A DNA stretch of 64,000 nucleotides from Allacma fusca (lineage: Eukaryota; Arthropoda; Collembola; Symphypleona; Sminthuridae), in contig OX359245.1 in the NCBI GenBank assembly GCA_947179485.1, positions 76,185,067 to 76,249,066 of the forward strand, in the 5' to 3' direction. Each line of letters opens with the position of its first letter. Position 1 is the stretch's first letter. This document shows, one piece after another, positions 32,256 to 43,902 of the stretch. The notes under the pieces are model-generated. The model was not told the DNA's origin. It worked only from the letters and a program-made list of their open reading frames with translations, and ran no database searches. Both the position numbers and the translations under genes were made by a program.

Positions 32256-32740
32256 TCCATCCTATCCAATTTTCCGGACTGTTTAGTCCAATACTATGAC
32301 TTTTCGCCAAATTTAATTGAGACCACTTCCACAGAAATAAAGAATCCTGTCCAGCTTTCCACGCCATATTAGCCTCTATTTTGGGATAAGGAGAACGGAA
32401 TCAACTATAGGACAGACTTAGGCCTGCACAAAGGACCTAGTTTTCTAATTAAGTTGGAAAAAATTAATCATGTTGCAAACTTGCTGGAGACGCTTCACAG
32501 TAGCGTGTACGTTCTTGAGAAACTGTCATTTCTATGCTCACCATGCGCAAAAGAAGCAGACATCCAATGGATGTCTTTTAAAATATTTGACGCCGGCGCA
32601 GAAAGCATTCCATTGCTTGATTATTTAATGGCACAAATAGAGACTGTCAGTTAAGGCGGCAAAAATATTGAATGGTCTTTAAGCGACTCTGATAAGTTTC
32701 ATGGGAACATTTTTCCTGAAAGGAAATTTCTGAATTTCCG
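32256..32740 (+). pseudogene. Fragment of the divergent ionotropic-receptor family
   Basis: On the plus strand, 32256-32372 translates to a segment close to the N-terminal part of the intact receptor at 56765-58957 (NFPDCLV... against SFPSCLI..., SPNLIET against SRKFVDI). It then has an in-frame TAG. About 85 residues are missing, and the match resumes around 32454 with the conserved LCSPCAKE motif (LCIPCAKK and LCSACAKK in the intact genes), followed by an in-frame TAA and GGKNIEWS (NGKNIYWS in the intact gene). The channel domain is absent. It is opposite in strand to the intact genes. Confidence 0.8.
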
Positions 32741-33171
32741 AAACCTGTTTCGTCTGATGGACACTTTTCAACTTAACCCATTTTTTGATAAACATTATAA
32801 ACAGTGCTGCCACATGTGAATGAGATTTAATTATGTTCATAGTTGATACGAGAAGTCAATACACTACAGACGATCTGTATTAAAGTCTTAAAGATGCATA
32901 TATTATCAATCATTGCATTAAATGGAAAACGTGGTTTATGTTTAGAAACAACTGCATTTTGTTACCTTTCCATTATTTCTATTTATATAAAAATAAAACA
33001 AATGCCAACCTACTTAAGTTATGCTTATATATGTATACTTAAAAATGATCATAGGTAACGAAAAATAATGCTACAAAACAAATTGAAAATAATTTTAGCA
33101 GAATTCAAAATAACTGCACACGTTAAAAAATAAGATTGATTTCCAACTTTGATCCGAATCCTCTGAGGATA
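32741..33171. other. Gene-free AT-rich stretch
   Basis: I see no feature beyond chance ORFs. Confidence 0.35.
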
Positions 33172-33531
33172 TCGTCGCTGAAGAGGCAAAATGGACTAAG
33201 TGCAATTTCGATTAAAATCAAAATGGTCTACATGCAGTTTTACTAAATGCAAAATGGAATAGATGCATCAAGTTTTAAAAGCAAAATGGACTACATGCAA
33301 TTTCGTCTAAAAGCAAAATGGACTACATACAATTTCGTTTTAAAGCAGAATTGCCTTATGAAAGAATACACGCATGTAGACCATTTTGCTTTTAGTGAAA
33401 ACTGCATGTAGTTCATTTTGCTTTCAGGAAAGCTTGCAACTATTCCGTTTTGCCTTTAAGGAAAAAGGCATGTAGACCATTTTGCTTCTAGTCGAAATTG
33501 CACTTAGTCCATTTTGCCTCTTCAGCGACGA
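33172..33531. mobile_element. 360-bp foldback element of repeated GCAAAATGGACTACATGCA units
   Basis: Flanked by TA (33170-33171 and 33532-33533). The left arm starts TCGTCGCTGAAGAGGCAAAA and the right arm inverted is the same for over 40 bases. Inside, units of about 32 bp starting AAAATGGACTACATGCA occur about five times on the left and again, inverted, on the right. The element is thus a palindromic array. Related single-unit copies lie at 23068 and 36005. Confidence 0.8.
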
Positions 33532-33533
33532 TA

Positions 33534-34870
33534 TGCACTTGGGAGGACGGGATACGAACTTGAGGGACGGGGACAACAAAGTTGTCCTCATATAATATCA
33601 AGACGGGATGGGGACACAACAAAATTGTCCCCGTGGGTAATCTGGCCGGGATCGGGGAACAGAAGGGAATTTCTGACCCCAATAGTAGCTCTATTCCTAT
33701 CCAACCGTAATAGGCAATTTTTTGCTTACTAACTCGCCTAAATAAAATTCATTTTCTGTTACATATACGTAGTTTACCTAGTAATTTTGTTTACAATTTG
33801 TAATGCCAACAAATAGACAAAGCCTACTTTTCATAAGGCAGCATTTTTTTTACGAAAAATTTTGAAATTTTTTATTTTTCTTTCTGCGTACCAATAGAAA
33901 TTGGTGCTGGTTTGCTACGTTAGCTACCTGTCTATATTTCAACTCTAAAGTTTACAAGTAATTGCCTCTACCATAGTATTTTGCAGTTTTTATTTTCCAT
34001 GATTTGCAATAATTAAGGCTTGAACGTATATATTTTGCATCTTGTATTTTAGATCACAATGACAATTTAATTTTGCCTTTTTAACCTCTCACAAAAATCA
34101 AACTTTCCTGATTAATGCCTCTTGTGTGATTTTAAGTAGCCATTATTTTTTCCTAAAACAAAGTGCACTAAATGATTCCCCCAATTTATTCTAAATGACC
34201 GGTGTTTTGTCTGTAGGGCAGGAATTTAGGGCGTTTTCAGGGAATGTTCAAAATTTCTACACTATGTATTTGAATTTGAGCACGGTAATACGATGGGCTG
34301 TGGTTACAATGGCCCAATAAGTAAAGTTTTTTTTCCTTTAATTATTGCCTGGGTTTTTCTCCTGTTGTCATCTTAATGAATCATTCCTACGTTTTTATCA
34401 ATAATTCCGGAATATCCACCATAACTTTCGAATTACGGCACGGATAGCACAAGTTTCCCTTCTTGCATACAATTCATTAGGACCATTTTACATCAAGTAT
34501 AGATGAACGTTTATATATCTACGTTTTCTATAGAGAACTTAGGGAAGTACTAAAGCTTATTAAATTTTTGGACATTGTAAACAGCCTGAGTTGGAAGGAA
34601 TGTAATTAAGTTAAGAGTTTCAACATTTAGAATTGTATACACACATACGTATATTGTTATTATTTGACAAAATCACCGTTATGATAGCCTTCTACGGATA
34701 TTAGAAAAAATGATTTAAATGGTATGAACTGCAAGTATCCATAGGATAGAGAACAGGTACGTTTACTTCTATTAAGTATGAAATAAGAACAGCTTCGTAT
34801 AGTTCTCTCTTAAAAATAACATAACTTATTCCAACAGATAAATATGTAATAATTACATTTTTGCTACTAA
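33534..34870. other. Intergenic stretch downstream of the beta-glucuronidase gene
   Basis: Positions 33540-33660 carry degenerate GGGGACAACAAAGTTGTCC-like words, a probable remnant of another word-filled element; its borders were not found. The rest shows no gene. Confidence 0.35.
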
Positions 34871-37800
34871 TTAATGTTCATCATGAACAACTTTGTCTGT
34901 TTTGTAAACGGGAATGTTTTCAATCAAATCTTGTGGTATTGGGTAGTTATCGCTCTCAGCTGCTAACAAATGGAAACGATAACGCAATAAATGAGCAGAT
35001 GACTTCGGCTGCCTCTCCCGGGTAAAGATTCCTTTCCTATTTCCCAAGATGCGGGTGATACCTTAAAATAAGTTTTAGAATAATTTTAATAATAACTGTA
35101 CTGTCTCTCAGCTCAGTCGTTGCTGTTAGTTCAGCACATTTATGAAAACATAATTCCTTGGTTAAGGGAGATCATCCCTCACGGGGATAGGGACACATTA
35201 TTACACATTTTTACGATCGGCATTACAAAAATATTACGATTGATTCCGTTCATGTGAAATTGTTCTTTTGTTAGAATTGTGACGCTTATTAATTCTCACC
35301 TTGTGCAGTCATGAAGTCCGCAAAATTCCATATATGTTCCCCAATCAATGAGCTGTTAGCACGTAAGTAGTCAAATGCCTTGAAATGCTCCTTCATAAAA
35401 TTCGTTTGATATTCCTCAGTGAAGACGAAGTCAGGGCTCTGGATAAACCAACATTCATGTAATTATATGTAGTAAAATTATTGTAAATAGCAACCAATAC
35501 TACAAATAAAAAAAGCAGCCTCTTCTATAGCGATTTGAAGTGATGAATCAAGAATAAACTCACTTGATGGAATCCAGCAATGGTGTCAGCTCCGTACTCT
35601 GCCACGATGATTGGTTTCTTGTGTGTTCTAACCCAGTTTTCAACATCTAGGGTAATCGATTCTTGAATAACCTCAGTGTGGCCCGTGTCCGAGTACCAAC
35701 TGAAGTAGCGGTTGATTGCCAGGATGTCTACGAATTGGGCCTAAAGTATTTGATAACAGAAGTTGAATTAATTTTATTGTCGTATAAATTAGTAATTAAA
35801 TGTTTACATTTCATTAAATTAATATGGCAAAAGCATTAACAAATTGTAGTAAAAAAACCTACAACAACTGAACGTTTAGCGTTTGTAGTCATTAAATAAA
35901 TATAAATACAGATATAAATAAAATTTGGATTAAAATTTCGTTTCATGCAATGTCCATAGCTGTGCATGCAGACACAAGTTCTTGTCCTTCGTTGTGCAAG
36001 TGTATTTTGACGTTGAAGAGGCAAAATGATCTACAGGCTGTGTTTTTGTACAGCATGTGGATTATTTTGCCTCTTCAACAACGATAAATTAGCATCGAAA
36101 AAGATTTGAAGCATAAATATCTGCGTGCATTATGCAGGATACTACACAAAACATAAAAATGAGTCATATCTTCAAATCAGTAGTACTATTATTAAGCATA
36201 GGAAAAACTAAAGCCCAACCACCAAATGGGATCGTATAATGCAATTTTATTTACTGTAGTATCACGTGAAAAATCTACGGCCACAACACAGGTCACAGGT
36301 CTGGTATTGTCAAGAGAGCGAGTCCACTCAATAACGTCTCTGAAAGTTAGATACATACATATAAGCTGAAGTGTCAAATAAAATAGAAGTATACGTACAA
36401 ATTTATCCGTGGCACCCCGATTTGAGACTAATGTGATTGGCCGTTTATGCTTTGAGTCCAGGTCTCGGGTGTAACTTATGACCTCTCTATATGGAGAAAT
36501 ATTTTTTTAATCATTCATATTTTTTTTCTAATCGTTGAGAGCATCCTTTTAAAAACTAAATTTCATCTCATGATAATTTAATCTTAAAAAGGAAGTTCCT
36601 AGCACTTTACCCCTTGGGGTTCGTAATGGCATACGTTTCTTAGCCATTATTTATAAAGACAAGTGGAATCATTACAATCTGAAAAGTCGGGAACTTACGT
36701 AACAGTACAATTAGTGGAGCCCATTATAATTTATATTAGAATATATTGCATTAAAGTAATGAGCACATGTATGTAACTTACTTGAAATATGCTTCTGACT
36801 CAGCATAATCGGATCTAGGCTCATTGGACACGGACCACATAACAACACTGGCTCGATTCTTGTCTCGCTGTATCAGCTCCTTTAATTGTTGTTTATGATT
36901 TACAAGGAGACCAGCACTGAAACCGCTGTAATAAAAATCCCATGAAATTAATAAACACGAACATGAGTGATCTCTCCAGTTGATTCTAAAGTCAAAGAAT
37001 CCATACGAATTTTTTTTGGCTAAACTATAGGATCTCCAAACTATGAGATTTTTTTGTTACTCTGTTGAAACAGCTGGAACTTCATCAATGATAACGATAC
37101 CGAGTCTGTCAGTAAGATCCATAATTTCTTCTGCATAGGGATAGTGTGACGTTCTGTAGGAGTTAGCTCCGACCCATTTAATCAAGTTGTGGTCCTTCAC
37201 CAGCATCACATTGTCGATACCTTTTCCTCGTATCTGATATTTTAAATACAAAATGATTCTCATAACATTTATAATCAATAACTTTTCATGAATTACATAA
37301 ATATTGAGAAGGTTCGGCATTAGCGTCAGAAAGCTTCTAAGAACCAAATACAATCACCGAAGATATCGGTGCTTTTACAGTGTCAAAGAGGACTGAGCAC
37401 TGATATTTGGGTTGTCAATATTGGGTTGATAGATATTACAATGGTAAATATTTGACTGACAGATGTTTAGAATGGTAAATATTTAGCTGGTAGCTATTTT
37501 GTGGTAGAGCATTTCTGGCGTAAAGGTCAGACTCTCAATTAGCGATGCAGTATTTATTTCATACGTCAAAATCTTCATGCCGACCGAATCCCCGGAAATA
37601 GAAAGGCTTATCGTTGATGAGGAACTGTTTCTCAGTCCAACTAATAGTTCGAATTCCCACCTTCAGACGATAAACATCTCGCTCATTTGACCCAGTATCG
37701 AATGAGGTCACCTGACATAAGAGATCAGATTAAAATCACCCAAAATTGACTATTTAACTTACGATTTGAAAGCTGAATCATCCAATAATAAGGACAATTC

Positions 37801-39145
37801 CTATAAATTATTGTAAGCAAGTGTACATTTATTAGAGAATTCGATTTACCACCAGAGTGTACAAGTACGCTGCATCCTTATCATTTTCCACCATCGTAAA
37901 AGGCCACCAAAGTTTCGCATTCGAAACCGCAATTTCTCCAGAACTACCCACAGCATTTCCCACCACGTTTCCCTCCTGGTCATGTAATTCCACCGTCACA
38001 CCAACAGCCTGCGGGTTCGATCTCACGCTATTTATGACCTCTTCGACAGCCCTGATCGCATAGCTAACATAACCTGGGAATTTAAATAAGATTGAACATG
38101 TGTTTACAAATAATCTACCAGATACTTAAATACTCAAAGTACAGCATTTAAAATCTAATCAAAAGCCTCAGTATCCTCACCAGTAGTGCCAACAACTCTA
38201 GAAGTGACATCGATATCATCGATGTACGTCTTCGGCGTCGTGTACAGGAACACCGAACGATGGATCCCGGCATAGTTGAAGAAGTCAAAGTCATAATTTA
38301 ATGTAAAATAACCATCCGGAAACCTACACAGAAAAAATTCAGTTCATGTCACATATTTATTCATACCTCCAACGAAAAACTCTGAACTTCGTTACACAAA
38401 AACAAACTGCCCATTACCTGGCACTTGTCTGCCAAACGACAGACCCTTGAGGGAGTGTCTCCCTCGTAAGAGTGTTATTAATAGCAACTGTGATGCGATT
38501 CTCCTCCGTGTATTTCAACCCAGTTTTAAGCTCCGCAAGAAATGGTAACGCTCCGCCAGCATGTTCCACGACCTTTTGACCATTCACGTACTGAAAGCAA
38601 AACATGATCAAACATCCTAAAAAATCGAGGTCAAACTCTATCCTCCTCCACCAGAACTATCTCAAAAAATCCTACCACAATAGAGTGATAGTTGGCAGCT
38701 CCAAATCGAACGAAGACCCTCCGATCCTGCCATTGCTGAGGTATCCGGAACGCTCTATCGTACCAGGCCCAACCGATGTGATCGCGGTATTCTTTTTTTT
38801 GGGTCACATCATTATAACTGCTCGGGACCGGCATCAGGTCAGTCTCACCTGTCTAATCAAAAAATAAAAATTAATAATTTTATTAAAAACACTCTCATAT
38901 TTTATCCCTCTATTTTTTAAATATACCTGCTTCAGAGGTTGGGAGTACCAGGCTTGTTGGAAACCCAACTCTGGCTGGTGTCTCGGGGCAACTCGGAAAT
39001 TCCAAATCCCATCTAAAGACTTGACCTCACGACTCTCCGAATCTTGAGGGTAAAGGATCCCGCCCGACTCTTGCGCTCCCGTATCTGGACTTTTGCCAAG
39101 CGCAAAAATAAGAACCACAGTTACAATAGCAGTCGCTGACCCCAT
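34871..39145 (-). CDS. GUSB: Beta-glucuronidase (glycoside hydrolase family 2), 12 coding exons, 664 aa
   Basis: Coding exons on the minus strand: 39145-38927, 38852-38676, 38590-38418, 38323-38181, 38073-37850, 37711-37565, 37233-37061, 36925-36782, 36486-36399 (or 36339-36255), 35740-35564, 35438-35300 and 35061-34871. All have GT/AG borders and the frame is preserved throughout, giving 664 residues against about 650 in vertebrate enzymes. It starts with a signal peptide or signal anchor. Then follow the GH2 sugar-binding domain (MPVPSSYND in exon 2), the immunoglobulin-like domain, and the TIM barrel with [10 protein letters not shown], the acid/base Glu in WSVSNEP (about residue 454) and the nucleophile Glu in [13 protein letters not shown] (about residue 544). 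It removes terminal glucuronate from glycans or conjugates, in lysosomes or secreted. The frame is also open upstream of the chosen ATG to about 39221 (Arg-rich), so an extra 5' exon making a type II membrane form is possible. Confidence 0.93.
36005..36084. mobile_element. 80-bp foldback element in a beta-glucuronidase intron
   Basis: Arms CGTTGAAGAGGCAAAATGAT and its near-inverse surround a short loop. TA lies on both sides. It belongs to the family of 33172-33531 and sits in the intron before exon 10. Confidence 0.6.
36255..36486 (-). other. Tandem alternative exons 9a and 9b of the beta-glucuronidase gene
   Basis: Exon 9a (36486-36399, 88 nt) and exon 9b (36339-36255, 85 nt) each have an AG acceptor, a GT donor and the same phases (in 2, out 0). 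Both encode the same segment of the barrel: [20 protein letters not shown] in 9a and [19 protein letters not shown] in 9b. Either joins exon 8 to exon 10 in frame. Using both shifts the frame and reaches TGA at the fourth codon of 9b. This is the arrangement of mutually exclusive exons. The 9b splice sites are TTTCAG and GTAAAT; those of 9a are ATATAG and GTACGT. Confidence 0.7.
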
Positions 39146-39266
39146 TATGGCCAGAGTGATAGCCAATAAACGTCGATTTCGTCGCGATCTTCCGTACTGA
39201 GAGCGGCCAGGACTGTTCCTACGGGAAATATCCAGGTTGATGAAAAAAATTGTAGGGACATAAAGA

Positions 39267-39275
39267 TATTTATAG
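39267..39275 (-). promoter_or_regulatory. Candidate TATA box of the beta-glucuronidase gene
   Basis: CTATAAATA on the minus strand lies about 125 bases upstream of the ATG at 39145. It supports transcription starting just upstream of the first coding exon. If an upstream exon exists, this would be intronic. Confidence 0.35.
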
Positions 39276-40337
39276 GGCGAGTCTGGATTGTAATATTATG
39301 TGTATTTATTTGGCAGGAGCTGGGATAGCAGATAAAAGCAAATGTTCCAAACAGATAAACCCACTTGCATTTGATGAGGAATAACTAACTATACGTATAC
39401 TAATGTCTCATAATAAATTGATTCATTGGTCTGGAAACAACTGGGAATTATTTGAGAGCGTATGTTTTCATGTGGGAACATATTTACTACTAATACACTT
39501 GAGTAATAAAAGTTTTTCACACGCCCCCTAAAAAATACAGAGTAAATTGTAGTTGTACATATGTCATATGGATCTGATCCTGGCCAGAGCTTGTACATTT
39601 GTGTGAGTGTGTTTATTTGTGTGTGTGTATGTGTGTGTCCTCATCAAATTATCATATTTGCCAGTGTTTACTGATATTTTATGGGCTTGAGTAGCTATTT
39701 GGTTTATGCATGGCAATGGGTTACCTTCTGGGGGCTATCGATTGCTTTTCATTTGCTCATCAATAATAATTCTACTTGAAATCACTTCACTTCAGAGCTA
39801 CTCCATACTGTTGTCAGTTATGGCTCTAATGCTCGATATTTTTTGCGATTGTAATGATTATGTCCCATTATATTTATTTTATAGTTTGTGTTGACAATCG
39901 GTGTCGGTTTTAAGGGTGAAGGATTTTGTTGACATGGAATGTGACGACAGTATTTGTGAATTGGTATGGGACACTTCATGCAAAATGATAAATAGCTTTT
40001 TGCACAGAGAAAAATCAATAAACTGTAATACGTATGTGGATGACATATTTAAATATAAACAGAAGGGGATATGAAAGTCTGCGACAATGCTGTCAAAATT
40101 GTGAAAAGTTGTGCGTAGGGGCAATTATTAATATTGTATCGATTTCAATTAGTTTGATACGCATAATTATAAGTAAAAAAAATCTAACTATGTTCATTCT
40201 TATGCGAAAAGGTACAGACAGGGGAAGGAGTGAAAAGATTCTTCCTTTGAAGTGAGAAGATCACTGGGGATGACAGAGTGGGTGTTTTGCGTTTACTGTA
40301 AAATGATTTTTTTTATAAGCCTGAATAATGTATGTAT
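39276..40337. other. Intergenic stretch upstream of the beta-glucuronidase gene
   Basis: It holds a short TG-rich microsatellite near 39600-39640. No gene recognised. Confidence 0.35.
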
Positions 40338-40871
40338 TAGAGATGCGAAGCCTTCCAAGAAGGTTTCCTTAATGCGGAAAGGTAACTTTCTTAACGTTGC
40401 AGAAGGAATGGAAGGATGGGGATACTTTTTTCGGAAGGCTGAAGGAATCCTTCACAAAAACTAGCACTGAAGGATTGTGAAGGAAGGGTTCCTAAATATT
40501 AGCCTTCTAAGGCCGTAAAGTCTTCCAGGTAATCGAAATATCTATAACATGAAAGCACAGCGTATGAAAAGACGTTTTGCTGCTAGCGCAACAAATAGCC
40601 AATTCGTGAATTCACAACTGACAATGTGTTCCCGTTCCCACACTCTTCACTGCACTGAATCCTGCGGGTTGTAGTTTAAAATTGAAGGAAGGCTATTTTT
40701 AGAAGAAGGTGCAAGGCAAAGATGAGCAAATGAACATATTTTAGAAGGAAGGGTGAAGGAAGGCAGACTTTTTAAAGGGCTTCATTCCTCGACATGTTGA
40801 AGGAGAAATTTTTACTGAATTTTCGCCTTCGAAGGCTTGAAGGAAGTTTATTTCCTTTGCGCATCTCTGCA
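40338..40871. mobile_element. hAT-like element with CCTTCCTTC arms, related to 20703-22232
   Basis: Ends are TAGAGATGCG and, inverted, CAGAGATGCGC, and the interior is rich in GAAGGAAGG or CCTTC words. Size (about 530 bp) and words match the 20703 element without its nested insert. A possible target repeat is GTATGTAT / GTGTGTAT with one mismatch, so the exact ends are uncertain. Confidence 0.65.
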
Positions 40872-40949
40872 GTGTGTATATGATATGTAAAATATATGAA
40901 AAACACATGTTTGACATTGCCGGCCGTTTAGGTAAACAATATGCATATA

Positions 40950-41070
40950 ACAAGCGACGAGCACTGCACAGCCAGCAATTGCTGGCTCAGCGAGCCAAAT
41001 GTAAATAGGGAAGGCAGTAAATAGTTGTGTTGTATGCAATAGCGTAATAATAGCACAACCCTAGCAAAAA
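40950..41070. repeat. Dispersed repeat with CCAGCAATTGCTGG palindrome, copy 1
   Basis: The stretch around GAGCACTGCACAGCCAGCAA is nearly the same as 47090-47205, including TATGCAATAGCGTAATAATA. The borders are approximate. Confidence 0.6.
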
Positions 41071-41234
41071 TGTCGACTCATACCCAACACGGACAGCACG
41101 AAATCTGTGCTGACTTGCATGTGTTTGACACAGCAATGCTGTGCCTTCGTACGTACACTGACATAAGTGGGAGGTGGCTTGCACAAGTTCTCACATAGAT
41201 ATGTGAGCTTTGTGTCAGCACAAGTGGTGACATA

Positions 41235-43845
41235 TCGTCGGCGAAACTTGCTAACCGGCTAAAAAAAAAAATGCTTAGAATGCAAACCGGCTATTTAGCG
41301 TTGTTGCTTAATACTGAAACCAACCATAATTCCCCCATACACCAATCCCCACGTACTACCCATCTATACTCTCCATCCCATTATTTCCCCTCCACTACCC
41401 CTCCACCTCCAGTCCACTTCCAGCACACTTCTTTCCCCTCCATTTCCACACCAATTCCCCTCCCCTCCACCTCACATTCAATTACATTCCCCTCCACTTC
41501 CCCTGCCACTAACCCTTCAATTACATTCCCCTCCACTTCCCCTGCCACTAACCCTTCAATTACATTCCCCTCCACTTCCCCTGCCACTAACCCTTCAATT
41601 ACATTCCCCTCCACTTTCCCTCAACTTCCCTCAACTTCCATTTCAATAAAATTTCCCTCCACTTCCATTTCAATTACATTCCCCTCCACTTTCCATCCAC
41701 TTACCCTTCAATTACATACCCGTACACTTTCCCTCCACTTCCCCTACCATTCCCCTCCAATTCCACTTCCCCTTCACTTACCCTCCACTTCCCCTCCACT
41801 TAACCTACAAATAATAACCCCTCCACTTTCCCTCCACTTAACCTACAATTCAATACCCCCCACGTTCCCTCCACTTAACCAACAATTCAATACCCCTCCA
41901 CTTTACCTACAATTCAATACCCCTCCACTTACCCTCCACTTTAGCTCCAATTCAATACCCCTCCACTTACCCTCCACTTTAGCTCCAATTCAATACCCCT
42001 CCACTTACCCTCCACTTTAGCTACAATTCAATACCCCTCCACTTACCCTCCACTTCCCCTTCAATTAAATACTGAGAGGAGAAGTGGAGGGGACAAGGAG
42101 GGGAAGTGGATGGGAGGTAGGGAGGAAGTGCAGGGCATTGTAATTGAAATGGAAGTGGAGGGGAGGTGGAGAGGAACTGAAGGGGAAGTGGAGGAGAGGT
42201 GGAGAGGAAGTGGTGGGTAATGTAATTGAAATGGAAGTGGAGGGGAATGCAAGTGGAGGGGAATGTAATTGAAATGGAAGTGGAGGGGAATGGAAGTGGA
42301 GGGGAATGTAATTGAAATGGAATTGGAGGGGAATGGAAGTGGAGGGGAATGGAAGTGGAGGGGAATGGAAGTGGAGGGGAATGGAAGTGGAGGGGAATGG
42401 AAGTGGAGGGGAATGGAAGTGGAGGGGAATGGAAGTGGAGGGGAATGGAAGTGGAGGGGAATGGAAGTGGAGGGGAATGGAAGTGGAGGGGAATGGAAGT
42501 GGAGGGGAATGGAAGTGGAGGGGAATGGAAGTGGAGGGGAATGGAAGTGGAGGGGAATGGAAGTGGAGGGGAATGGAAGTGGAGGGGAATGGAAGTGGAG
42601 GGGAATGGAAGTGGAGGGGAATGGAAGTGGAGGGGAATGGAAGTGGAGGCGAATGGAAGTGGAGGGGAATGGAAGTGGAGGGGAATGGAAGTGGAGGGGA
42701 ATGGAAGTGGAGGCGAATGGAAGTGGAGGGGAATGGAAGTGGAGGGGAATGGAAATGGAGGGGAATGGAAGTGGAGGCGAATGGAAGTGGAGGGGAATGG
42801 AAGTGGAGGGGAATGGAAGTGGAGGGGAATGTAATTGAAATGGAATTGGAGGGGAATGGAAGTGGAGGGGAATGGAAGTGGAGGGGAATGGAAGTGGAGG
42901 GGAATGGAAGTGGAGGGGAATGGAAGTGGAGGGGAATGTAATTGAAATGGAATTGGAGGGGAATGTAATTGAAATGGAATTGGAGGGAAATGGAAGTGGA
43001 GGGGAATGGAAATGGAGGGGAATGGAAGTGGAGGCGAATGGAAGTGGAGGGGAATGGAAGTGGAGGGGAATGGAAATGGAGGGGAATGGAAGTGGAGGCG
43101 AATGGAAGTGGAGGGGAATGGAAGTGGAGGGGAATGGAAGTGGAGGGGAATGGAAGTGGAGGGGAATGGAAGTGGAGGGGAATGGAAGTGGAGGGGAATG
43201 GAAGTGGAGGGGAATGGAAGTGGAGGGGAATGGAATTGGAGGGGAATGGAAGTGGAGGGGAATGGAAGTGGAGGGGAATGGAAGTGGAGAGGAATGTAAT
43301 TGAAATGGAATTGGAGGGGAATGGAAGTGGAGGCGAATGGAAGTGGAGGGGAATGGAAGTGGAGTGGAATGGAAGTGGAGGGGAATGGAAGTGGAGGGGA
43401 ATGGAAGTGGAGGGGAAGTGGGGGGAATGGAAGTGAAGGGGAATGTAAATGAAATGGAAGTGGAGGGGAATGTAATTGAAATTTAAGTGGAGGGGAATGG
43501 AAGTGGAGGAGAAGTGGAGGGAAAGTGAAAGGGAAGTGAGGGGGAAGTGGAGTGGAATTGGAGGGAAAGTGGATGGGTATGTAATTGAAGGGGACGTGGA
43601 GGGATGTGGAGGGGTATGTAATTGAATGTGAAGTGGAGGGGAAGTGGAGGGGTAGTGGATTGTAAGTGGACGGGAAGAGGAGGGGAATTGTGGAAAAGTG
43701 GCGGTGTACTTCATTCCACTTACATGATATACTGCTAACGTGAATTATGGTCGGGTTTCACTTTAGAGTTTGAAGCGAAAACAAAATAGCCGGTCTGCAT
43801 TCTAAGCATTTTTTATTTTAGCCGGTTAGCAAGTTTTGCCGACGA
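41235..43845. mobile_element. 2.6-kb foldback element with inverted minisatellite arms
   Basis: Flanked by TA (41233-41234 and 43846-43847). The terminal inverted repeats begin TCGTCGGCGAAACTTGCTAA, match for about 60 bases almost without gaps, and continue more weakly to about 105. Between them, 41325-42065 is pyrimidine-rich on the plus strand (CCCCTCCACTT words, with a 39-bp unit three times at about 41485-41605), and 42070-43700 is the inverse, purine-rich, mostly the 16-bp unit GGGGAATGGAAGTGGA. Long ORFs on both strands here are only the repeat read in every frame. Confidence 0.85.
42070..43700. repeat. Minisatellite of the 16-bp unit GGGGAATGGAAGTGGA
   Basis: Dozens of near-identical tandem units occur with scattered variants (GAGGCGAATGG, GGAATGTAATTGAAATGG). 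The plus strand is almost all purine. The uniformity of 42310-42640 suggests recent expansion. Copy number may be wrong in the assembly. Confidence 0.9.
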
Positions 43846-43902
43846 TATGCAAGTTACTAAATGTTGTGCGGGAAAAACTTGACAAAGTAATTATGTATAT
43901 TA

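Noticed and set aside
41271-43714. Long ORFs on both strands (up to 549 codons) with repeating Pro/Ser/His or Gly/Glu/Trp/Met peptides
   Set aside because: They are the 16-bp and 39-bp tandem units read in every frame. All three frames give the same peptide cycle and none has a unique start or domain.
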